Shown one piece after another: positions 32,468 to 44,218 of a DNA stretch of 64,000 bases. The DNA lies in the NCBI RefSeq assembly GCF_014898055.3, contig NW_023602073.1, positions 24,351,784-24,415,783 on the forward strand, read 5' to 3'. Within the stretch, counting starts at the first letter, position 1, and each line of letters begins with the position of its first letter. The notes below the pieces were generated by a model. It saw only the letters and a list, made by a program, of their open reading frames with translations, was not told the origin of the DNA and made no database searches. This stretch comes from Talpa occidentalis (lineage: Eukaryota; Chordata; Mammalia; Eulipotyphla; Talpidae). The position numbers and the translations under genes are program-made.

Positions 32468-32770
32468 ATGTTTTTAAAGCAAATTTATTGAAATATAACT
32501 TTTGACCATTGAATAATTTGTTGAAGGCTCACCTGTCATGTCCTTTTGGTAAGTGCAGATAAGGGCAATCATCCCATACTCTACCTTGAGAACATCTCCA
32601 TCACCACAACAACCTTGTTTCCTGGGCCTGGGCCCATGGGCACCATCCTCATTTTCCCCTCCCCAGCCCTGGGCAGCCAGAGTCCACTCTCTGCCCTGGG
32701 GATGGGCCGGGGAACTTCTCTCTAAACACATCCCAGGCAACTCTGCTGACATAGACCTGCAGTGAACATT
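32468..32770 (-). repeat. Old L1 3' UTR, antisense
   Basis: TTTATTGAAATATAACTTTT, then GAACATCTCCATCACC and CCCTGGGCAGCCAGAGTCC follow the order of antisense old L1 3' UTRs (poly-T like start, ATCACC block, CCCCAGCCCC block). Diverged. Confidence 0.65.
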
Positions 32771-33596
32771 TGGGGTACCCTAACCCAATGCATGCTGGTG
32801 CCCAGGAACATACTCCACAGGGTGTTTAGGTCACAGAGAAACACATGACCCCACCCAGGAGGCCCTGCAGCCTGGGGTGTGTGAGGAGAGAAGGGCTGCA
32901 GTAGCTGCCTCAGAGGGGGCCAAGGGCAGAGCCAGGGAGGTTCCTTCCTCAGCAGGAAGGGGATATGGGAGCTGGGCTTTGAAAGCCAGATGTGGGCACA
33001 GGAACAGAAGTGGCTCAGGGAGCTAATGAAAGGCTGACTACATGACCTCAGCAGTTACTTTCTCCATGTGACCTTGGAGATCCCTCCCCAGCACTCTGAA
33101 TTGGGAAGTGATATTGTCCTGACACCCCTGCCCACACCCCTCAGAAACAAGGACATGGAGACTGAGGGGTTATGGCAGGGCCCAGGTCAGAACCCCAGCC
33201 ACCTGGCTAATGTCTGCGCCTCTGGACCGACACCATCCTCCATACTGACCAGGGGACCAAGGAGGCAGTGACCCTGGAGCCCTCACCACCTGCTCCAGAT
33301 ACCACACATTTCTTGCCTGGATTTCACTAAAGACAAAAGCACAGTAGAAGTCATCATGTCATCACCCTTTATGGAAATGAATTGAACTCACCAAAGAACA
33401 AGACACAGAGTGACTGGTTGTACCAAAAAACAAAACCCAACTTTATGCTGCCTCCAGGAGACAGGATCAAAACAGCCCCACTGCGGGAGACAGGTATAGG
33501 CCAGGATGCTTCAGGAGCTGCCCAGGGTGGGCAGTTCACACCCCCACTGCTGGAGCAGCCAAGACAGGGGAGGATCCTGCAGGCGTGATTGTATTT
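32771..33596. other. No gene; small L1 ORF2-like piece at about 33425-33465
   Basis: AACAAAACCCAACTTTATGC followed by TGCCTCCAGGAGAC resembles a short L1 ORF2 segment. The rest is unassigned. Confidence 0.4.
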
Positions 33597-33765
33597 TTTT
33601 TTATATTCTTCTTTTTATTTTTTAACTTCACTTTTCACTTGTAAACACTATTTGCTCCCCTCCCCACCTCAGGTGTAGTCCCCATAGAGTTTCCTTCTCC
33701 AAGGCACCCGTGCACCATCACCTCAGTCCCCTATCTCTCCTCCCTCCCTCTGGTCCTCTGCACAC
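33597..33765 (-). repeat. L1 3' UTR fragment, antisense
   Basis: Pyrimidine-rich with TTGTAAACACTATTTGCTCCC, GTGTAGTCCCCATAGAG and GCACCATCACCTCAGTCCC, matching the order of the antisense L1 end at 11080-11180. Confidence 0.7.
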
Positions 33766-34926
33766 TGGGGATCAGAGAGAGAGACTGAGACAGGGACACA
33801 AAGGAATGCGGCAGCAACAGAGAGGACGAGAAGGACAGGGACACACACAGAGAGTGAGATGAGGACAGACCAAGAGAGGAGAGAGAAAATCAGAGGGACA
33901 TACAGAAAGAGAAAGGGAGAGTCAGCCAGTGAGGACAGGGAAGGAGACAGAAGTGGCCTCGCTGCAATCAGTCACTGTTGGAGTGGACACCCCATGCCTT
34001 GGGCAGCCTCATCCCAATCAGAACCCAGCCCCAAGTCGATACAACCTCCAGGCAGGTGGGCAGGTGTGTGAGCAGGGAGGGGACCCTGAGAAGTCTGTGG
34101 CCAGCACGTGTGCACTATCTGTGGCCCTGGCACCTTGACTGGGCCCGCAAGGCCTGTAGGGCACGGCCAGAGAGGAGCAGGGCTGACAGGCACACTGGGT
34201 GGGAGGACAGGCACACTGGGTAGGAGATGTCTCAGCAGGGCTGGCCAGGCCTGGGTGAGGCATGTGCAGGTGCCCTCTCCCGGGTGGGACCCTCCAAGTG
34301 CTGTAAGCCTGACACCAGCCTCCCCTCCAAGGGCAGCAGAGAGGAGTGGCCCACTCCCCAGGACCGCCCCAGGGGAGGCTCCACACTCTGGAGCTCCTCT
34401 GTGCCCATGGGAGACGGGAGCCTGGAGTTGCCGATGCTGCAGGGCCTGCTCCCTGGCAGGGAGGATGAGCCAGGTCAGCAGCCAGAGACCGGAGTGCCCA
34501 GCAGGGACCCCGGCTACGTCGCGCCATCCAAGGGCTCAGGGAGGCTGTGTTGCTCTCAGTGTTGTGGACTGGGCCTGGCATGGAGGGTGAACAGGAAGTG
34601 GCCCAGGCAGCCATGGTGGTGGGGGCATCTGTCTGAGCAGGAAGTCCAGGGAAGGGGACCCAGGAAGTGACATCACCTCTGCAAGATGACAGGGCACACA
34701 TCACCTCGGAACCCTGGTCCACAGGCAGTTGGTTCTGAACCAAACCTAACCCAGCCACTTGCCTGGTGGGCCTGGACCCGGCACCATGTTTTGTTGCTGT
34801 TTGCCCAGCTCTCCCCGCAGTGGACCCAAAAAGATCCCCGAAACTCTTGTTGCACTCAGCTGAAAGGCATGAGGAGCCTGTATTGACGTCTCAGGCCAGC
34901 AGCAGCACTGCCCCTGAGGAAACTAG
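33766..34926. other. Purine-rich then GC-rich DNA, no gene supported
   Basis: 33770-33955 is rich in GAGAGA/GGGACA units. 33960-34925 is GC-rich with overlapping frames on both strands, the longest at 34018-34758 (minus). Composition is Pro/Cys/Ala/Ser-rich with no domain, and many stop-free frames overlap, so I treat them as chance. Confidence 0.4.
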
Positions 34927-35596
34927 GGGTCCCTGGCAGCCTTTATATTGATTTGGGTTTTGATTTTGCTTTTTTCTTTTTATTTATTTATTTTTTAATT
35001 TTTTATTTTATTTTTATGCAAGAGCTTGGGTACAGGCCAGGCACATGGGAGGGTGAGAGAATTCACCAGAGACAGAGCGGGGAGCAGAACAGGCAGACGG
35101 ACCAAAGACACTGCTGAGGGGAGCAGCAGGCGAGTCAGGAGAGGTCTGCCACACCATGTGGGTATCTCCCTGGCCAGCCGGGAATTGAACCCACACTGTG
35201 CAGAGGCTGCAGACAGCTTAACAGCACTGTGCTCAGCCTGATGTGCCACGGGGAGGCCCTGATTTTGCTCTTTTCCTTCTAGACTTTCCTGGCCCTTTTG
35301 CCCCTTTCCTATTGGCCCCCACCAGGAAATGCCTTAGACTCGGGTCCTGTTTTGAGCTAACTCTCTTTGGCTGCGCATTTACCCACAAGCGGATGGGTAA
35401 CTTTCGGTGCTTGATTTGGAAACTGTATTCTTCCTGTTTTTCTTCTCTTTTTTGCACACTAATTGTATTAAAGTTATTTTCCACTGAAACTTTAATGCAC
35501 TGGAGTATGTTTTGTCTTGATGTGCTGGGTGGCAGAATCTATTTAGAGCAGACAGGTTTGGGGGTCCTAGGGCACCCCTCATCCTGCCCTGTAACA
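34927..35596 (+). mobile_element. ERV LTR fragment, interrupted by a SINE
   Basis: 3' part of the family at 16900 and 21453: TGGCAGCCTTTATATTGATT, TTTTGATTTTGCT, then after the SINE CATTTACCCACAAGCGGATG, CACACTAATTGTATTAAAG and the terminal CCTGCCCTGTAACA. The 5' part is missing or unrecognisable. Confidence 0.85.
34970..35259 (-). repeat. tRNA-derived SINE inside LTR fragment
   Basis: Antisense SINE with A/T-rich tail on the left. TGATTTTGCT is present at 34961-34970 and again at 35260-35269, the target-site duplication made in the LTR. Confidence 0.95.
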
Positions 35597-36355
35597 AGGG
35601 GATTCCTTCTCTTTTCACATCTGGACCTGATCTGCCCTCCATGGCCAGTGTGTTCCCATCACGCCCTGCTGTGCCCTACCTGGGAACCCTAATTTAGCTG
35701 ACCTCTAGACGCTTCCTAAATGCTCATTCTTTTCCAGGCCTTCTCTGTCCCTTAGTATATGTCGGTCCCTTTGCCTGGACCGTCTTTCGCTGCCTTCTTC
35801 ACTAGAGAAACATATGCTTCACCTTTTAAGTCTCCTAAAATGTCACTCCTCTGAAGGGTTGGAGTTGGGATTCCTCAATAATGAAGGTGTCATGGGTCTG
35901 CTGGTGGGAGACATGCCTGCATGAGGAAACCCCAGGTAGCTGAGAAACTGATTCATTGCTCTCCCTCCCTGGAGAGATTCTTGCAGGGGTCCTGCGCTTG
36001 CTTATTCAAGTAGGCCATCTGTGACTGCTTTCAATGTTTTCATTTGGCATTACCGGGCTGATTGTCAATCATTTCTTGTGGGGACCTGCTTTACCCTTGT
36101 TGGCTACCAGAACTTAGCAGACCTAGAAAGCAGTAGGGGCGGAGGGGACGGTGAGAAAGAAGCGGGGAAGACAGGAGGTGGCTAATGAGTCTTCCTCAGT
36201 GAACACACAAAACAGTGAAGGAATGAAATATAATCAGGAAGTGAATTTGCTTCCAAGGGAAAATTGGTGGAAAAATTATTTTTCCTCTGCTTTGGATTTC
36301 ATTTTTAAAAAAATGCCTTTCTCTTTGGTGGAGAAAAAAAAATGTTAAAGGTAAA
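35597..36355. other. No feature recognised
   Basis: Apparently unique DNA with short frames. Confidence 0.4.
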
Positions 36356-37372
36356 ACCACGATGAGATACCACCTCATGACCATGAGAAAAGCCCATCTT
36401 GAAATAAAAAAGACATCCCCTGATCATGGACTGGAAGAATTAACATTATTAAAATGGCCATCCCACCAAAAGCAATTTACAGATTCAATGCTATTCTAAT
36501 AAAAATTTCAATGACATTCTTCAAAGAAATAGAACAATTATTGATGAAACTCATATGGAATCACCAAAAACCCCGAATAGCCAAAGCTCTCCTGAAAAAA
36601 AAAAAGAAGGGAATGGAGGCATCACACTCCCCAGACTTCAAACTATACTACAAAGGCATAATCATTGGACCAAGAACAAACACACGGGCCAATGGAACCA
36701 AATAGAAAATCCAGAAATAAACCCACAGATTTATGGTCAACTAATTTTTGACAAAGGAGCAAAGAAAGATTTCTTGACCTACTAAAGATAGAGCTTCCAT
36801 ATAATTCAGCAATTCCACTGCTACGTATTTACCCAAATGACACAGAAACATTAATTCCAAAGGGAACCTGCATCCTTATGTTATAGCAGCACTATTTACA
36901 ATAGCTAAGCTTTGGAAACAACCCAAGTGCCCAAAAATAGATGACTGGATCAAGAAGATGTGGTACATATACACCATGGAATATTACTCAGCAATCTAAA
37001 AAGATAAACACATGCAGTTTGCAGCAACATGGATGGAGCTAGAAGAGATCATGCTCAGCGAAATAAGTCAGAAAGAAAAAAAAAATACCGGATGGTCTCA
37101 CTCATAGCAGGAATTTAGGAAACCTAAATAAAGGACCAGGAAAAAGACTAATCAATACAAAGTAAAAATCAAAATCAACAAGCAACTATAAACCAGAGAC
37201 ATACTACCGGAGGGTGGGGAGGGACGGGGAGAGGAAGGGCTAGGGTCAAAATAAGGGGGAGGGTGGAATTGTATGGGGAATATAACCAAAATGAAAACAC
37301 ATACATTGTGCAAAAATGAAAAATGATATAAGACTTATATAAAATAAAATATTAAAAAAAGAAAAAATAAAG
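36356..37372 (+). repeat. L1 3' end, internally rearranged
   Basis: ORF2 text is present in broken order: an ATGAGATACCACCTCATGACC piece, then TTAAAATGGCCATCCCACC and GGAATGGAGGCATCACACTCC, then a jump to TTCTTGACCTACTAAAG and ATTCCACTGCTACGTATTTACC, and a complete-looking 3' UTR with an A-rich end at about 37350-37372. One internal segment of ORF2 is missing, so this is a deleted, dead copy. Confidence 0.92.
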
Positions 37373-38928
37373 AAATGCTTTTATTTTTTTGGTGCAGCAG
37401 GAACATTGCTCCTCAAATAGTTTTCACCCGTGGGATGAGGAGATGTTGAGTGTTCTAACCTCAGTGTCTCTGACATTTACATCCATGAGCTTCTGGAAAG
37501 ATTCACTTCTAAGACATCGTGGTTGTTTGAATGGTTGTACCCAAAAGGTATTGATTAATGGATCCATGTTCACCCCAAAGAAATTTCTAATGGGCTGCAA
37601 CAAGGTTCTATCTGTAACTCTGTACACTTTGTCATTCACTCACGAAGATGTGAAAGTCAGACTTTGGATAATTAGAATACAAAAGCAATGGATATAGGCT
37701 GCAAAGGTGTTCTGAAGTTCAGTTAGTAAAAATAATATCATAATCACAAGAATAGAATAGGACATGTGAGACTAAACTGAGGTTTAAATATAAATGTTAA
37801 AGTGGGTTAAACTAATTGCTATTCAAAAAAAAAAAGAAAGAAAGAACACTAAAACAATGTGTTCTCCAGTGAACACTGACAGGGCTGTTCTTCCAGCACA
37901 TCTTTTCTAGAAATTAACCCTCTACCTAAACCAAATGGTAGCCACATAAGCACTTAAGGTACAACATGACTTAGGTGATAAGACCAGAAGTGGACCCTTG
38001 ACCCAAGAAAGAGAATCTATTTCTGAGGATTCCAAAATTAGATCTGAGAATGGTAAGACAGTCCCTTTTAGGAATTCTGGGGTCTAAGAGGTAAAACCTT
38101 GGTTTAGCAGGTAGCCATGTCTCCACTATGGGGGCAACACAGGGATCTGATCTGTATAGGCAGGAACAGGGGAGGCTTCTTTCTAATTTTAGTTTCCTTA
38201 GGTCAGTTGCTTCCGTGGCTGAGATGCATCTTTATCTCTTAGTGTCATTCTACTGTAATAACCTGACAGAATCTAGTAAATTCCCTTTTAACTCAAGCTA
38301 ATTAAGTTTCTGTCATTTGCAACACAAAATGTCAGTAATAATATTTAAACGTGACCTCCAACATAGTGTCTGGAATAAGGGTGGAATAATAATAAAGTAT
38401 TAAATCTCTAGGTAGTACTAATAAAGTACTAAATCTAAGCTCTGCCCTGATTACACTATGGTGGACTACAGTGGTCATTTCAGGTTCAGTTTTCTAAAGA
38501 TGACTGTCAAGGGGTAGGTCTGAAGGAAGAGGACGTAGCTGTACAGAAATGTTTGAAGAGCTGTCATATGGAAAACAAGAGAACATGGTTTGTGTTGTCC
38601 AATGACCAAAATTGACAGCAAAAGTTGAAGGCTGGAATGTAATATACAAGTTTCCTTTCTCAGCATTAGAGCTATCCGATAATGGATGGATTATCTAGTG
38701 GAAGATCAAGGTCATCATCAATGGGAAGATTGCGTCACAATTTGGATATTTACTTATTTGGTAATTTGAAATAGGTAGCAATTAATAGTTTGCTTATAAT
38801 TTACTGAAAGATTTTCCATATGTGAACTATTGTGTTTGACATATGCTTTATATGAATTTACTCATGTAAACTTCATAATGATCATATGAAATAAGGATTG
38901 CCATATCCATTAAAATTATTTATCAACT
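37373..38928. other. No gene recognised
   Basis: Mixed AT-rich DNA with short frames, no supported feature. Confidence 0.35.
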
Positions 38929-39292
38929 GCACACTCAGACATTCATTTCTAATTTTCAGGAGTTTTTTCCTCTGTAGTTTCCATTTGTTTGTACATTTAA
39001 GATAGTTTGATTTTTTTTCTTTTTTTTTTTTAAGATTTATTTATGTATTTATACAAGCAGCACTGGGTACAGTCAGAAGCGCGGGAGGGTGAGAGAATTC
39101 ACCAGAGACAGAGCGGGGAACAGAACAGGCAGACGGATGAAGTGCACTGCCGAGGGGAGCAGCGGGCACGGCAGGAGAGGTCTGTGCGCCTTGTGGGACC
39201 CTTGCCTGGAGGCCGGGGATCCAACCAGCACTGCAGAGGCTGCGGGCAGCTTCGCAACCCAGCTCAACCGCTGCGCCACCGGGGAGGGCCCT
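38929..39292 (-). repeat. SINE plus 5' flank, second copy of 2019-2377
   Basis: 38929-39010 matches 2019-2104 with few differences, and 39011-39292 is the corresponding antisense SINE. The sequence to the right then differs: here it is L1 ORF1/5' UTR. Confidence 0.85.
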
Positions 39293-41040
39293 CTTTCTGC
39301 TTTTTAATGATGATGATTATTAATTCTCTATCTGATGGGCCGAGAAGTTCTTCCATGTCATCGTTGAGCTCTGGTGACTGTGTTTTCTTGTGGTGTGTCT
39401 TCCTGCTTGCTTGCTTGGTTATTTATATTTTTTTCTTCTCCCTGTTGTTTGCTTTCTAATTAGTTCTATGCATTGGGACGTTGTGCCACTGGTGTTGGCG
39501 GGCATCTCTTTGGGGTGTTCTTTTAGGGGTGTGGAAACTGTTTACCAGACTGAGACCAGCACTGGTAGGCCAAAACTCCACCAGGGTGTTTATGCTGTGT
39601 TGCTGGGCTCTGTCTCTTTCAATTCCCTCCCTCTGTATTTACTCAGTTCCAACAGGGAATCAGCTAGTTGGTGATTTAGTTCTGGTCACGAGGTGGCGCC
39701 AGAGACCCATACTTGTTGACCTGTGCTTTTTCCCAGAGGTTCTCTGAGTAGTGGAGGGGGCCGCAGGGGGGGCCCTCAACACGGGGGCTCTTATGCAAGC
39801 CAGGTGCTGTTTCTGACCTGTGTTCACCAGGTGTTGTGCCGCAGCTGTATGGATCCCATGCCCTGAAGTCTGCTCTCTAGGTCTCAGTTCCAGGGCTATC
39901 AGATCCAAAACACTGGCTGTCACCCTGTGCAGTGCCCGCTGCTATGGCACATCCCACACCCCAATCCTGTGCCTAGCTAACAGTTCCAGGATGGGGTCTT
40001 GCTCCACGCCTTATTTCCCTCCTTACGCCTGTTTGCGTTTGCATGGCCCACCCTCTCTCAGCGTCTGAGGGTGTTTTTGTGATCACTGGTTTCCAATGGG
40101 TGTTGGTGATTTTTTAGGGTGTTGGTGATTTTCTGGTCGCTAAGTGGCGCCAGACATTTTTCCTAGTGTCCTTCGGGAACTGTTTTTAAGCCCTTGGGTG
40201 GGGGGAACAGAGTGGGAGTGGCGTGGAGAGCCTCAACGGCGTAGGGGTGCTGTGTCTGCCTTGTGCCCCACCGTAGTGGGGATCCCACGCCCCGAATTTC
40301 GTGACCCAAGTCTTAGTTCCCAAAGCCCTCAGGTCCAGGACGCGGGCTGTAGCCCAGTTCAGTGTCCGCAGAAATGGAGCCTTTTGCAGCCCCCTCCCAT
40401 GTCTGGGCACCTGGTTTCTGATTACTCAGTGAGGGACATACATTCACCTCAAAGAGGCCCCTCCCCGCCCCTCCTCCCCATCTCCCTGCAAGCTTAGGTC
40501 GCAGGCACGTGGACCTGGGCAGCCCCGATCTGCATATGCTTTTCAAGCACCCTACTTACACACACACACACACACCCGCACAAGCTTATCTGCTGGCCTT
40601 GGGCTGTCTGTAGGTCTCCTGGGAGTCTTTGTTTTTTCTCCAATGGCGCCCAGAGCCGTTCCCTCATCTCCGTGGTGAATCCTGCACAGTTCTCCACAGT
40701 TCCAGTTCACAGGGTGCTGTGACTGAAATAGTTCCTTTCCACTCACGGTCCCGCTTGATGTGTAGTTTGTTCTAGTTGGTTGTCTTAGTTTTTTTTTTTT
40801 TCCTTCTATCTGTTGGTCAGAGAGTGCCGACTTTATGGGTGGGGGAGGGTAGCAGGGTTCTGAGCTTTCCTCCCTTCCAGTCCTCTTTTATGGCAACTTT
40901 CCTCTTTCAGCAGTTTGCCAGAGACACCCATTTATCTTCCGTGTCCCAGTTCTCGCAGGGACCGGCTGCTTCTCCTCCCTATTAACTTTTCTTTATGAGA
41001 GGTCTTCCTCACAGCGTTTCCTCGCCACCATGTTGATGAC
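39293..41040 (-). repeat. L1 5' end: 5' UTR with two monomers and start of ORF1
   Basis: Read on the minus strand from 41040, a YY1-like CAACATGGTGGCGAGG (about 41023-41038) begins a GC-rich 5' UTR. Two diverged tandem monomers follow; landmark TGGCGCCA occurs near 40145 and 39695, about 450 bp apart. The far end (about 39420-39300) encodes SPELNDDMEELLGPSDREL followed by an Ile run, resembling the N-terminal part of L1 ORF1p. The rest of ORF1 and all of ORF2 are absent because the copy stops at the SINE at 39292. Confidence 0.75.
40556..40577 (+). repeat. (CA)n microsatellite
   Basis: About ten CA units within the L1 5' UTR-like region. Confidence 0.9.
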
Positions 41041-43863
41041 GTCTTCTCTTCACTGCATTTTGAACTCTGAGTGTTATTGCAGTTTCCATTAAGATTCACC
41101 ATTACTGGCAGTAGTGCTGTTTTGTAGGCAGTTAGAGCACCTAAGTTTTTCCTTATATCCAGTGAATTTTCAGAGCCCCAATTGGGAACTAAGTATACTT
41201 TACTCAGTTTCCAAGGCGGAATCACATTTTAGTAGCACTAGTCACTGAACATTGAACTGTGAGTGTTGGTGCAGTTTCCCTGGAGAGTCAGCATTACCAG
41301 CAGTAGTGCCATTTTGCAGGCAGTTACAGCACTTGAGATTTTCCTCAAATCCAGTGACTTTCAAGAGTCTGCATTGGGATCTGTGTGTATTTCACTCAGT
41401 TTCCAGGACGGTTTTACACAGGTGTTGCTCTTTTCACTACACTTTGAACTCTGCTAGTAGTGCAGTTTCCATTGTGATTCAGCATTATCACCTTTACTGC
41501 TTTTTGCAGGCAGTTACAGCACCTGAGATTTTTGTCCTATTCAGTAACTTTTAAAGTCCACTTTGTGAACTCTGTGTATTTCTCTCAGTTTCCAAGGTAG
41601 AAGATCACAGCAGTTGCTCTTGTCATTTACTTTGTTCTCTGAGTGTTAGTGCAGTTTCCACTGAGATTCAGCAGGACTGCAGGAGTGCCGTTTTGTGGGC
41701 AATTATAACACTTGGGAATCTCCTCATATCTAGTGACTTTCTAGTGTCCACATTGGGAACTCTGTGTATTTGACTCATTTAACTGGTGGAATCACATTGG
41801 ATATGCTCTTTGACTACACATTGAACTCTGAGTGTTATAGCACTTTCCTCTGAGATTCTGCATGACTGGCAGGAAGTTACAGCACTTGGGATTTTCCTCA
41901 TATGCAGTGATTCTTAAGAGTCCATATTGGGATCTCTGTGTATTTCACTCAGTTACCAAGGCGGAATCACATAGGAATTGCTCTTTTCTCTACACTGTGA
42001 ACTCTGAGTGTTAGCGCAGTGTCCACTGAGATTCAGCATTACCGGCAGTAGTGCTGTTTTGTAGGCAGTTAGAGCACCTTTTTCCTTATCCAGTAACTTT
42101 AAAGTCCGCTTTGTGAACTGTGTGTATTTCACGCAATTTTCAGGAGAACATAGCAGTTGCTCTTGTCACTTACTTTGAACTCTGAGTGTTAGTGCAGTTT
42201 CCACTGAGATTCAGCATGACTGCAGGCGTGCCGCTTTGCAGGTATTGACAGCACTTGGGAATTTCCTCATATCCAGTGACTTTGTAGTGTCCACATTGGG
42301 AACTCTGTGTATTTGACTCATTTACCAGAGTGGAATCACATAGGATGTGCTCTTTTGACTTCACTTTGAACTCTGAGTGTTAGAGCAGATTCCATTCAGA
42401 TTCAGCATTACCGGCAGTTTGCAGTCGGTTAAGAGCACTAGTGACTTTCCTCGTAAGCAGTGATTCTTAAGAGTCCACAATGGGATCTCTGTGTATTTCA
42501 CTCAGTTTCCAAGTAGGAATCACATCAGAGTTGCTCTTTTCACTACACTTTGAATTCTGAGTGATAGTTCAGTTTCCATTGAGATTCAGCATTACTGGCA
42601 GTAGTGCTGTTTTGTAGGCAGTTAGAGGCAGAATCACATTTTAGTAGCACTTGTCACTAAACTTTGAACTGTGAGTGTTAGTGCAGTTTCCCTGGAGTCA
42701 GCATTACCGGCAGTAGTGCCATTTGCAGGCAGTTACAGCACGTGGGATTTTCCTCATATCTAGTGACTTTCAAGAGTCTGCATTGGGATCTGTGTGTATT
42801 TCACTCAGTTTCCAGGGTGGAATCACAAAGATGTTGCTCTTTTCATTGCACTTTGAACTCTGCTAGTGAGTGCAGTTTCCATTGTGATTCAGCATTACCG
42901 CCATTAGTGCTGTTTTGCAGGCAGTTACAGCACCTGAGACTTTTGTCCTATCCAGTAACTTTTAAAGTCCGCTCAGTGAACTGTGTGTATTTCAATCATT
43001 TTCCAAGGCCGAAGAACATAGCAGTTGCTCTTGTCACTTACTTTGAACTCCGAGTGTTAGTGCAGTTTCCCGTGAGATTCAGCAGGACTGCAGGAGTGCT
43101 GGTTTCCCAGCAATTACTGCACTTGGGAATTTCCTCATATCTAGTGACTTTCTAGTGTCCACATTGGGAACTCTGTGTATTTGACTATTTACCCGGGTGA
43201 AATCACATAGGAGTTGCTCTTTTCACTACACTGAGAAGTCTGAGTGTTATAGCACTTTCCTCTGAGATTCAGCATTACCGGCAGTAGTGCTGGTTTACAG
43301 GCAGTTACAGCACTTGGGACTTTCCTCATATGCAGTGATTCTTAAGAGTCCACATTGGGAACTCTGTGTATTTGACTATTTACCCGGGTGAAATCACATA
43401 GGAGTTGCTCTTTTCACTACACTGTGAAGTATGAGTGTTAGTGCAGTTTCACCTGAGATTCAGCATTACTGGCAATAGTGCTGTTTGGTAGGCAGTCAGA
43501 GCACCTAAGTTTTTCCTTATATCCAGTATCAATTCAGAGTCCCAATTGGGAACTCTGTGTATTTTAGCAGTTTCTAAGGTGGAATCACATTTTCGCAGTT
43601 TCCGTGGAGAGTCAACATTACTGGCAATAGTGCCATTCTGCAGGCAGTTACAGCACTTGGGAATTTCCTCATATCCGGTGACTTTCTAGTGTCCACATTG
43701 GGATCTCTGTGTATTTGTCTCATTTAACAGGGTGGAATCACATGGAATGTGCTCTTTTTACTACACTTTGAACTCTGAGTGTTAGAGCAGTTTCCATTGA
43801 GATTCTGCATTACCAGCAATAGTGCTGTTTTGCAGGCAGTTACAGCACTTGGGACCTTCCTCA

Positions 43864-44218
43864 TGAAAGGTTCGGCGCGGTAAAGACAAGGAGAGCCAGG
43901 CTACATTTCTCAAAGGGAGGGAAAGTTTATTGCGCCCCGGGCGGACCTCACAGACCCAAGGTAGGAGTCAGTGAAGCCGCGCACGTTGTTAGGGGGAAGC
44001 AGGGTTTTATAGGGTGAGGAGAGGTCGGGTGGGTAGTTGGGCTCCTATGGCGGGAAAAGTTTGTAGGGCAGGTAAAGGTTCTTTTGTCTGAGATGAGACT
44101 CGTAGTGGGAGGGGGGAGGCTCATTGTCTGAGTCCTCCAGGCAGGTATCCTCATTCCTGCCCCCCCGGTGGGCTTCCTGGTTGGCTCCTGCATTCCGGCC
44201 TGCTGCATGGACCTTTCA
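43864..44218 (-). mobile_element. Solo LTR inserted in the tandem array
   Basis: 355 bp with perfect 8-bp terminal inverted repeats TGAAAGGT...ACCTTTCA. Flanked by the 5-bp duplication CCTCA (43859-43863 and 44219-44223). On the minus strand it has a TATA-like CTATAAAACCC (near 44010) and the polyadenylation signal AATAAA in GCAATAAACTTTCCC (near 43928-43935). A 5-bp duplication fits ERV-L-type elements or some others. It carries no internal genes. Confidence 0.92.

Noticed and set aside
34018..34758. 246-residue open frame on the minus strand
   Set aside because: Pro/Ala/Cys/Ser-rich composition in GC-rich DNA, overlapped by two plus-strand frames of 147 and 160 residues, with no recognisable domain.
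37373..38928. Possible ERV or processed gene in the stretch after the L1
   Set aside because: Short frames with no recognisable protein text and no LTR edges.
43864..44218. DNA transposon because of terminal inverted repeats
   Set aside because: TG...CA ends, the 5-bp duplication, TATA-like box and AATAAA fit an LTR better. There is no transposase or longer TIR.
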